From positions 1 to 13,584 of the forward strand of contig DCGZ01000162.1 of assembly GCA_002314675.1 (NCBI GenBank): a stretch of 13,584 bases of DNA, in the 5' to 3' direction. Below are positions 1 through 6,464 of this stretch, piece by piece (within the stretch, counting starts at the first letter, position 1; the number at the start of each line of letters is the position of its first letter). The position numbers and the translations under genes are program-made. The DNA comes from Fibrobacter sp. UBA1765 (lineage in GTDB: Bacteria; Fibrobacterota; Fibrobacteria; Fibrobacterales; Fibrobacteraceae). The notes under the pieces are model-generated. The model was not told the origin of the DNA. It made no database searches and saw only the letters and a list, made by a program, of their open reading frames with translations.

Positions 1-27
1 AGGAACTTCAGAACCAGTAACAATAGG

Positions 28-50
28 AGCCTCCTTAGGGAGGCTTTTTT
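28..50 (+). terminator. Rho-independent terminator of a gene left of the window
   Basis: The 7-bp stem AGCCTCC/GGAGGCT (28-34 with 39-45) has a TTAG loop and is followed by a run of T. It works only in the + direction, because no A-run precedes it to serve the minus-strand symporter. An open frame at 3-20 (codons for ELQNQ, then TAA at 18-20) could be the last codons of the gene it closes, but 18 bases are too few to identify a product. Confidence 0.8.
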
Positions 51-56
51 ATCATA

Positions 57-266
57 TTAGCACCTGAAATTAAGTATATTATCATTGACTTGGTCAACTT
101 CACGAAGACGGCAGACGAACTTGAAACCATTGAGGACAAGTGGCTTGCACAATGAGTGGATTTTTTTCAAGCGAAGTTTGACAACCAGAACCTGTCTGAA
201 TTGCTTTCGAATGTGGACCTTGGCACTCTCGGAGCGCTTACTTTTTCAAGTAGCTCGGCAAGCTAA
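57..266 (+). pseudogene. Decayed C-terminal fragment of an Rpn/PD-(D/E)XK transposase-like protein
   Basis: One reading frame runs from 57 to the TAA at 264-266, interrupted by a TGA at 153-155. Before the stop it reads KYIIIDLVNFTKTADELETI followed by EDKWLAQ. After the stop the same frame continues with DFFQAKFDNQNLSELL. The pattern 'hydrophobic strand, F-K-T, DELET, DKWL, FF' resembles the region after the nuclease core in the Rpn/PDDEXK_2 transposase-like family. No start codon, nuclease motifs or N-terminal part is present: the frame is closed upstream by a TAG at 36-38, inside the terminator loop. The tail overlaps the 3' end of the convergent symporter gene by 29 bases. Family assignment is from pattern memory only. 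That it is a non-functional remnant is more certain than what it came from. Confidence 0.45.
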
Positions 267-1701
267 TGAGCAATGCCATCACAACTGTTGTCGTGCAGCT
301 TATGAGCGGGAACCACGGCCAGCTAAATACACCGGCGATTAACGGCTCTATGCCGAATGGCTTGATGCCGTTGAATATGAATAGCGAGCTCATGCCGCAA
401 AGTACACCTGCGATTACCGCGTGGGCTTTTGTCTTTTCAAAGAAAAATGCGAGCATGAACATGCCAAGGAGCGGGCCGGTAAATAGGCCCGTAAAAAAGA
501 GTGCGCTCTTTAAAAGGGAACCGGCCTGTGCAGCGGCAAAGAACGCGCCTCCAATGCCGAGCAATCCCCAAACGACTGTCCAGATTTTTGCGCGTTTAAG
601 GCTTGCATTGTCGTGACCTTTTCCAAGCAAATCGTTTTCAGTTGTGTTGCTGAGCGAGTTGATTGCGCTCGAAAGGCTGCTCATTGCGGCGGCGCAAATT
701 GCAGCGACAATAAGACCCTTTACGCCTGTAGGGAGTGCATTTATAATGAAGTGCGGGAACACGTCGTTCTGGCCTACGCCTTCGGGGAGCGCTGCAACAT
801 TTGCAGTCTTGTAGTAAACGTAGAGCGCTGCACCAACCCAGTAAAAAAGAATCGAAACAACGCAGCCGAGGACCATGCTCAAAATGCTCGATGCGTTTGC
901 AGCCTTTGGACTTTTGCAGCTTAGGTATCGCTGCACGAACTGCTGATCGCAACCACGAATCGCAATTTCAAGGACTGCGTAGGCGAGGCCTGCCGAAATT
1001 AAAGTGCGGTCGTTAGCAATGTCGAGGCCTGCGTCAAACCATTTTGTTTTGCCGGCAGCGCTTGCCATGTCGGCCATCACGCCAAAGCCTCCGCAATCGC
1101 GGGCAATCAAGTAAAGTACAAAGCAACCACCAAAGAAGAACACGCAGAACTGCAAAACGTCTGTCCATATCACAGCCTTGATGCCGCCAAACCATGTGTA
1201 GAAAATGGCGATGACGGCTGTAATGAGAATAGCCCAGTGCAGGTCGATTCCTATCATGCGTTCAAGCACAAGTGCCGGCGCATAAAGCAAAATGCCCGTG
1301 CGGAGCAGCAAATGCAAACAGTAAAAAATCGCGGCGAGGCGACGCGTTCCTTTTGAAAACTTGACTTCAAAAAGTTCGTATGCGCTTTGGATTCCTGACT
1401 TGCGAAACCTTGGAATGAACACGAGGCCTACAACGACAATGCTTAAAAGCCCGCCGAACTGGAACATCAAAAAGCGCATGTCGGCACCGAACACGTCAGC
1501 CGGTGCACCAAGGAACGTTGTTGCGCTTACGGACGTTGCAATGAGGCTGATGCCGACAGCAACCCACGGGATGGAGCCACCACCGAACATGTATTGCTTA
1601 AAGTCCTTCTTGTCCTTCTTTTCGCGAGAAACGAACAGGCCAAGGCCTGCCGAAAATACAAGAAACGCTACAAGAACAATCCAGTCGGTAAGTGTGAACA
1701 T
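238..1701 (-). CDS. Sodium:solute symporter (SSS family)
   Basis: This is a 487-residue, very hydrophobic inner-membrane protein of the length usual for the sodium:solute symporter family (13-14 helices, LeuT fold), which takes up a small organic solute with Na+. Family signatures are clear: SVSATTFLGAPADVFG near residues 58-72, WFGGIKAVIWTDVLQ at 170-184, DQQFVQRYLSCKSPKAA at 252-268, and the Ser-rich AAAMSSLSSAINSLSN at 337-352, which lies where Na+-site residues sit in characterised members. The substrate cannot be read from sequence; the family covers sugars, sialic acid, amino acids, pantothenate and others. The start ATG is preceded by AGGGG about 10 bases upstream. It is the last gene of a three-gene minus-strand operon, 18 bases after the diguanylate cyclase stop. 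No terminator for this strand is visible beyond 238. It is intact and ends in a short Lys-Lys tail. Confidence 0.93.
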   Translation of the reverse strand: MFTLTDWIVLVAFLVFSAGLGLFVSREKKDKKDFKQYMFGGGSIPWVAVGISLIATSVSATTFLGAPADVFGADMRFLMFQFGGLLSIVVVGLVFIPRFRKSGIQSAYELFEVKFSKGTRRLAAIFYCLHLLLRTGILLYAPALVLERMIGIDLHWAILITAVIAIFYTWFGGIKAVIWTDVLQFCVFFFGGCFVLYLIARDCGGFGVMADMASAAGKTKWFDAGLDIANDRTLISAGLAYAVLEIAIRGCDQQFVQRYLSCKSPKAANASSILSMVLGCVVSILFYWVGAALYVYYKTANVAALPEGVGQNDVFPHFIINALPTGVKGLIVAAICAAAMSSLSSAINSLSNTTENDLLGKGHDNASLKRAKIWTVVWGLLGIGGAFFAAAQAGSLLKSALFFTGLFTGPLLGMFMLAFFFEKTKAHAVIAGVLCGMSSLFIFNGIKPFGIEPLIAGVFSWPWFPLISCTTTVVMALLISLPSYLKK

Positions 1702-1719
1702 CGTTTATCAAGCCCCTAA

Positions 1720-3720
1720 TTAAACGTCCCTATGTCTTGTGATAGCAATGGCAACCTGTTCTGTATTGCCCGTAACTTCATTTGAAATGGGAGCCGCAGG
1801 TGCTGTAAATGTTTCGTTCGAAATCGAGGCTGGAGATGTAATCACGGCTTCTGTTGCAATCGTTGCCGATGGCTCTGCGGCTTCGACTTCGTCCATATCC
1901 TTGTATTCTGTAACACGGTTACGGCCACCAGTCTTTGACTTGTAAAGGGCCTTGTCTGCAAAGTCGATTGCGCGCTTCATTTCGCGATCTTCTGGAACCA
2001 CAAGGTATGCGCCGATACTTACTGTAACAGAAAGCGGTTGAGCCTGCTTGATGTCGAACGGAGTGCGTTCCACGGCCTTGCGAATGCGTTCTGCAGTGTC
2101 GACAAGCCCTTCCGGAGTGCAGTCAATCAAGCCGACAACGAATTCTTCACCGCCATAGCGGGCTACGACATCAATTTCTGTACGGACTTCGGAGCAAATG
2201 GTTCTTGCGATACCCTTGATGATTTCATCGCCAGCCGGGTGGCCGTATGTATCGTTTACGCTCTTGAAGTGGTCGATGTCCATCATCAATACGCCAATGT
2301 TGATCTTTTGGCGTTCTGCACGGAGCTTTTCTGTGCGTAAGCGTTCGTGCATTGTTCTGTGGTTGATAAGGCCGGTAAGACCGTCTCTAGTGGCAAGGTT
2401 ACGATCCTTTTCAACTTGCAAAACGCGTTCAAGGGCAAAGCAGGCCGTACCGGTAATTGCCTTGAGCAACGACTTTTCATGTTCGGAGTAGTGCTTTGCA
2501 TTGTAGGTTTCAAGGTTGATCGCAAAGTTTGCTACCGTAGAATCTGTCGGATTGATTGCGGCAGGCAACATGAACATGTAATGCAAATCCATGTTTCTGC
2601 GTTCGTTCTCGTTAATGCGGATTACGTATTCGGACTGGTTAAAGAATCGTTCCACTGGGCGGTTCTTCTGGATCGCCATGGGGAATAGCCCCTTGTCAGA
2701 AAGCGTGAATTCGTAATTGGTAAAGAAGTCTGCATCTACGCCGTCGCACAGGATTACCTTGCCGTGGCTTTCGTCGTGAGCGTCCATTGCAAGGAGCATC
2801 ATGCGGTCGTAGTGAATGTAATCGCGAACGTACTGGCCAACCTGCTGGAAAATATCCTTGACCGACATGGATTCAAAGAAACGTTTTTGGTATGTGTAAA
2901 GAACGGAATACTGTTGTTGCTCGATATGGTTCTTTGCAGACATGAACGACTTGAAGCAAAGCATCTGCAAGGTCTGAGCAACGAGTGCAAGCGAATCAAG
3001 GAGTTCCGGGCCAAATGCGTTTGGCTGCAGGGAGTCGAGCATCAAAATGCCCTGGCGGCGGTTGCCGTCAAAGATAGGAACCGCGATAAGGGACTTTACA
3101 GGGACCTTGTCCTTGTAGATTTGCAGGCTCTGGCTACCGGCGAGGTCGCCTTCAAGGATTCTTGTAATTTCTGGCTTGAAGAATCCGCTCAAAAGACCGT
3201 TGCCCACTTCGATGTGTGCGTTCTTTTCGAGCTTGTCTGCGCCATTGCCCGCTGCCGTGCGGAGCAGGTAAATGTTGTCGATTTCGACATACATCAAGAA
3301 TGCCGCCGTATGGACTTTTGGAATCAACTTTGTGAGAGCCGTAAGTTCGGCCCTTACGGTTTTAAACAGCGTCGCGTCTGTGCTTGCCCAAACCTGGTCC
3401 ATGCGGAGCTGGCCGAGAGGCTCGTTTTCTGGGTCCGGTGCGTCAAAGAACTTGATCGCGGTCTGCGTGCCGGTCCCTTGCGGCTGCGGGCGCAAAATCG
3501 TTGCAGCTGTCGTTACCGTTGTAATACGCTGCGTAGGGTTGCGAGTAATGATTGCCGGAGGTGGCTCCGGGGCTTTAGAATCTGCAGCCCATACAAAGCC
3601 AAATACAATGGCGGCTGCGCCGACAAGGCTCAAAAGGAGCCAGGTTCCACCTTGAATGGAGGCACCGATAAAGATGCCGCCAAGCGTAAAGAGAAGATAG
3701 CTTAGATTGAATAACTTCAT
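1720..3720 (-). CDS. Membrane-anchored GAF-GAF-GGDEF diguanylate cyclase
   Basis: A protein of 666 residues. Two hydrophobic segments (about 5-23 and 26-46) anchor it. A Pro/Thr-rich linker follows to about 105, then two GAF-like sensory regions (about 110-260 and 280-430). A GGDEF domain (about 440-605) has all the usual landmarks: DGLTG 446-450, DIDHFKSVNDTYGHPAGD 481-498, RYGGEEF 521-527, SIGA 568-571 and ADKALYKSKTGGRNRV 588-603. The intact GGEEF motif predicts c-di-GMP synthesis from two GTP. The inhibitory I-site is off-pattern: D517 is in place but the Arg sits one residue too far upstream (R513), so product inhibition may be weak. A 60-residue Ala/Thr/Glu-rich tail of unknown role follows the domain. 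The start lies 4 bases after the stop of the LptF/G gene, so translation is probably coupled. The co-transcribed partners suggest no particular signal for the GAF domains. Confidence 0.92.
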   Translation of the reverse strand: MKLFNLSYLLFTLGGIFIGASIQGGTWLLLSLVGAAAIVFGFVWAADSKAPEPPPAIITRNPTQRITTVTTAATILRPQPQGTGTQTAIKFFDAPDPENEPLGQLRMDQVWASTDATLFKTVRAELTALTKLIPKVHTAAFLMYVEIDNIYLLRTAAGNGADKLEKNAHIEVGNGLLSGFFKPEITRILEGDLAGSQSLQIYKDKVPVKSLIAVPIFDGNRRQGILMLDSLQPNAFGPELLDSLALVAQTLQMLCFKSFMSAKNHIEQQQYSVLYTYQKRFFESMSVKDIFQQVGQYVRDYIHYDRMMLLAMDAHDESHGKVILCDGVDADFFTNYEFTLSDKGLFPMAIQKNRPVERFFNQSEYVIRINENERRNMDLHYMFMLPAAINPTDSTVANFAINLETYNAKHYSEHEKSLLKAITGTACFALERVLQVEKDRNLATRDGLTGLINHRTMHERLRTEKLRAERQKINIGVLMMDIDHFKSVNDTYGHPAGDEIIKGIARTICSEVRTEIDVVARYGGEEFVVGLIDCTPEGLVDTAERIRKAVERTPFDIKQAQPLSVTVSIGAYLVVPEDREMKRAIDFADKALYKSKTGGRNRVTEYKDMDEVEAAEPSATIATEAVITSPASISNETFTAPAAPISNEVTGNTEQVAIAITRHRDV

Positions 3721-3724
3721 AAAC

Positions 3725-5065
3725 CTACAACCTGAATGAACGATAAAGCATTATGCAAGCGATGATTGCGAAAACAACATGTGGGCCGTACGCTCCAACC
3801 ATCGGGTCGATGTTTTCGCCCATCTTAAGCCCGAGACGTATAAGTATATAATAGCTAAACACAAAGAATATACCGATACCGAATTTTTGTGAAAGTCCAC
3901 CGGAGCGGCTAAACCTGTGGCAAAGTGCAGCTCCGATCAAAAGAACAAAAAAGTTTGTCCAAGGGCCCGCGAACTTGTAATGGTACGCGGTTTCTAGGGC
4001 GCGTGTATCTTCACCCGACCTGCGAAGAACCTCGATCCTGTGCTTGACTTCGCGTGAATTCATTTCGTCGCCGGTCTGGCGTTCGTTTATAAGATCGTTT
4101 GGCCGTGTCGCAATTACGCCAAGCAACGGCATTCTAATGAATGATATGGTTTCAACGCTTCCGTCTTCCAGGAATTTTCTTTGATGCCCGTTTTCAAGAA
4201 TCCATACAGAATCTAGTGCTGCTGCCGTGGTGTCGGCTTGAGCGGAATCGCCCTGGGCATTTTTTAAGGAATCTATTTTTTCTGATTCAACCGATTTTGC
4301 GGCTTCTGCAAGGCTGTTCTGCATTTGCGAAATGGTTGATGCAAGGCCCTTTGACTTGTTCTTTTTGACCGCCTCTACGGGAGACTTTTCTTTTTTTGCA
4401 TCTTTGTTTTGGCTTGCCTTCGTTTTTTCGGCTTCAACCTTTTGGGTTGCACTTGGCTTGAGTCTTGGCGGCTCGTAGGCTCCCCAGTGAATGCGCTTTG
4501 CGTCGTAGCGTTCGACAAGGTGGCCTTCGTTTTTAAGAAGTAGAGAAACTTCGCGCCCTGCCTTGGAAACGCTTGAATAGTACTTAAAGAACCAGCTTGC
4601 GCGATCGCTGTCGATAAATGCAAAATCGCGCTTGTCCTTTACGCGCTCGTTCTTTTTCTTTTGTGCGCTAGTCTCCATGATCTCGAGCCTCTTGTGGTTT
4701 GACTCGGGCATTATGGTTTCGCTGAGAATGAACGAGAGCAAGGTAAAGAGCAAACCAAAAAAGAATATGGGCATGAGCGCACGGAACATGCTGCGCCCTG
4801 AACTTTGAATGGCCGTCAGTTCCAAATGCTTAGACATGTTGCCGACCGATGCTATGACAGCTAGGAAGAGCGCCACCGGCGAAATCAGGAAGATTATGTA
4901 CGGCGAATAGCACTTGTAGTATTCAATGACCTCCGAGGTCTCGCGGTTTGACCAGGAACGAATGTTGCCGACAAAGTCAATGACAATGAACATCACGAGT
5001 GCCCCGATAAAAATCAGGAACAGCATCTTTAAAAAATTCCAAACAAGGTACCGTGAAAATTTCAT
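3725..5065 (-). CDS. LptF/LptG-family (YjgP/YjgQ) permease
   Basis: This is a 446-residue LptF/LptG-type membrane subunit. In the Lpt system two such subunits with the LptB ATPase extract lipopolysaccharide from the inner membrane and pass it to the periplasmic bridge. The N-terminus MKFSRYLVWNFLKMLFLIF is the typical beginning. Helices lie near residues 12-33, 53-73 and 96-116, with three more at the C-terminus (around WTNFFVLLIGAALCHRF, FGIGIFFVFSYYILIRLGL and the final HVVFAIIACIMLYRS). The frame is open up to 5182, but those extra 39 residues are unlike the family and would begin upstream of the candidate promoter, so I place the start at 5065. The periplasmic part is enlarged by a Lys/Glu/Ser/Ala-rich stretch (about 202-285), making the protein roughly 80 residues longer than usual. 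LptF and LptG cannot be told apart here. It is the first gene of the minus-strand operon. Confidence 0.88.
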   Translation of the reverse strand: MKFSRYLVWNFLKMLFLIFIGALVMFIVIDFVGNIRSWSNRETSEVIEYYKCYSPYIIFLISPVALFLAVIASVGNMSKHLELTAIQSSGRSMFRALMPIFFFGLLFTLLSFILSETIMPESNHKRLEIMETSAQKKKNERVKDKRDFAFIDSDRASWFFKYYSSVSKAGREVSLLLKNEGHLVERYDAKRIHWGAYEPPRLKPSATQKVEAEKTKASQNKDAKKEKSPVEAVKKNKSKGLASTISQMQNSLAEAAKSVESEKIDSLKNAQGDSAQADTTAAALDSVWILENGHQRKFLEDGSVETISFIRMPLLGVIATRPNDLINERQTGDEMNSREVKHRIEVLRRSGEDTRALETAYHYKFAGPWTNFFVLLIGAALCHRFSRSGGLSQKFGIGIFFVFSYYILIRLGLKMGENIDPMVGAYGPHVVFAIIACIMLYRSFRL

Positions 5066-5097
5066 TGTAAAATACGTGTAAGTCGTTGTACCGCATA

Positions 5098-5103
5098 AAG
5101 ATA
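5098..5103 (-). promoter_or_regulatory. Possible -10 box for the LptF/G operon
   Basis: On the minus strand the motif CCTATCTTTATG contains TATCTT, resembling the (G/C)CTATATT boxes before other genes here. Transcription would begin near 5091, giving a leader of about 26 bases before the ATG at 5065. This agrees with the start chosen for the permease. No convincing -35 element is seen. Confidence 0.25.
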
Positions 5104-5196
5104 GGAAAATTAAGCTGAAACTTTGGAAAAAGCGCTTTCGAGAATGCTTGTGGAGCGTTAAAAGGCAAACCGGCCCTGCCAAAGCCTATAACGGGC

Positions 5197-5225
5197 TTGA
5201 CAGAGTTATTGTTTTAGTGTACATT
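5197..5225 (+). promoter_or_regulatory. Sigma-70-like promoter candidate
   Basis: A perfect TTGACA (5197-5202) is separated by exactly 17 bases from TACATT (5220-5225). It points toward the RhuM remnant and the lipoprotein operon beginning at 5403. It may be the old promoter of the remnant now serving the Bmp-like/C13 operon, which would give a leader of about 170 bases. Confidence 0.4.
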
Positions 5226-5226
5226 T

Positions 5227-5398
5227 GTGTATGTAAAAGAGACCTGCCGAGAAATGGACTATTACAATCTTGACATTATCATTGCCATAGGCTATCGCGT
5301 GCAATCTCCTGTGGCAACTCGGTTTAGGACTAGGGGCCTCAACGCGGCTGCACGAATTCATCCAAAACTACCACTTGATAATTTTTTATTTTTCCCTA
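5227..5398 (+). pseudogene. RhuM-family (virulence protein) remnant
   Basis: The frame from 5227 encodes KETCREMDYYNLDIIIAIGY then RVQSPVATRF, which matches the conserved YNLD-(V/I)II-(S/A)-(V/I)GYRV-S--G-T-FR core of RhuM-family proteins. The expected continuation (W-A-T-x-L-x-E-(Y/F)-I-x-x-(G/Y)) appears in another frame at about 5336-5377 as ASTRLHEFIQNYHL. The original gene has therefore suffered a frameshift between about 5320 and 5336. Both the N-terminal part and everything after this core are missing. It lies just upstream of the lipoprotein operon and probably contributes only leader sequence now. RhuM proteins have no settled biochemical role; they often occur on genomic islands. 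Confidence 0.6.
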
Positions 5399-5402
5399 AA
5401 GA

Positions 5403-6464
5403 ATGTTTATGGGAAAAATGAAGTTTTTTGTATTTCTATCAATTCTTCTTGCGACGTGCCTTACGTCCTGTTTTAGCGATTCAAATAGCTCAAGTGCAAT
5501 TTCTGAGCCAGGATGCACTCCCGACAAGTGCCTGATATATGCAGTATATTCTGTGGCTGGGATCGGAGACCAGGGCTACCAGGACCTTGTTTACTATGGC
5601 GTAAATAAGGCAGTGAAGGATTATTCCGTTTCTGTAGAAAATGTCCAGCCCTATTCCCTGGATTCCGCAGAAAAATTCATTCAGACTTTTTTCGATGAAA
5701 CAAAAAAAGATGGTTATAAAAAGAGACTGCTCCTTCTTTCGACAGACGAATACAACGGTCTTTTTAAAGACCATCCAAAATGGAAGCAGAGCAAGACTAA
5801 TTCAATTCTCGTGATTGGCAATAACAGGGACTCCATCGACGCATACGCCTGGGATGTTTCTCTTTATGGCGCAAGCTACCAGGCCGGCAGAACCATATAC
5901 GAATTAGGTCTGGACTCCGTAGGTGTTCTTGGAGCAAACTCCAAAACAAAGGCGGTGCAAGATGCAATACAAGGATTTTCTGATGGTTACAAGAAAGCCT
6001 CTTCAAGGACTCTTGAAGTCGACTATGGATTTTTAGAAGAAGAGGAAGGCACGGGTTTTGACGAAAATTTAGCGGCATACCTATTTGCCTCGTTCGTCTA
6101 CATGAAACACCAGTTTGACTTTATATTTCCTGTCATCGGAGGTGGCAGCGTTGAAATTTACAGATTCATGAGAGAAATGCAGGACTCCATATCATTTTAT
6201 AGCTGCGGCATAGATGTAAACCAGGAACATCAAAGCGACAACATTCCTTTTTCAATTGAGAAAAAAACGGACTTGCTAGTTCTTGACTTTGTTTCAAAAT
6301 GGGTTCTTGAAGAAGAAATTTCCAACAACTTCATTGGAACTCTAGATTCAAAATACGCAGACATTGTAGTTTCTAAAAATTATAGCGATTGGCAATCGCA
6401 CTTTGACAAATACCTAAAAGAAGCGCAAGACGCAGAACATTCATACTTAGAGAAGGCACAATGA
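5403..6464 (+). CDS. Bmp/PnrA-like substrate-binding lipoprotein
   Basis: The N-terminus is a lipoprotein signal peptide with lipobox LTSC (Cys23 from this start), then a short Ser/Asp linker. The body resembles the Bmp/PnrA branch of type-I periplasmic binding proteins, which bind nucleosides or similar ligands. The family pattern is visible in order: AVYSVAGIGDQGYQD (47-61; family G-I-x-D-x-x-(F/Y)), ASYQAGRTIYELG (157-169), DAIQGFSDGYKKA (187-199), FIFPVIGGGSVEIYRF (240-255) and GIDVNQ (269-274; family G-(V/I)-D-x-(D/N)-Q). ATG codons at 5403, 5409 and 5418 are all possible starts; the last would give the signal peptide MKFFVFLSILLATCLTSC. No ABC permease or ATPase genes are adjacent, so a sensing or ligand-presenting role with the next gene fits better than transport. 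Its stop overlaps that gene's start by ATGA. Confidence 0.75.
   Translation: MFMGKMKFFVFLSILLATCLTSCFSDSNSSSAISEPGCTPDKCLIYAVYSVAGIGDQGYQDLVYYGVNKAVKDYSVSVENVQPYSLDSAEKFIQTFFDETKKDGYKKRLLLLSTDEYNGLFKDHPKWKQSKTNSILVIGNNRDSIDAYAWDVSLYGASYQAGRTIYELGLDSVGVLGANSKTKAVQDAIQGFSDGYKKASSRTLEVDYGFLEEEEGTGFDENLAAYLFASFVYMKHQFDFIFPVIGGGSVEIYRFMREMQDSISFYSCGIDVNQEHQSDNIPFSIEKKTDLLVLDFVSKWVLEEEISNNFIGTLDSKYADIVVSKNYSDWQSHFDKYLKEAQDAEHSYLEKAQ

Noticed and set aside
2764..3705. Long + strand open frame of 313 codons
   Set aside because: It lies wholly antisense to the diguanylate cyclase, whose domains are unmistakable. The antisense protein is Cys/Arg-rich with no recognisable motif.
5066..5182. N-terminal extension of the LptF/G permease
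   Set aside because: The frame is open, but the residues do not resemble the family, and MKFSRYLVWNF at 5065 is the expected N-terminus.
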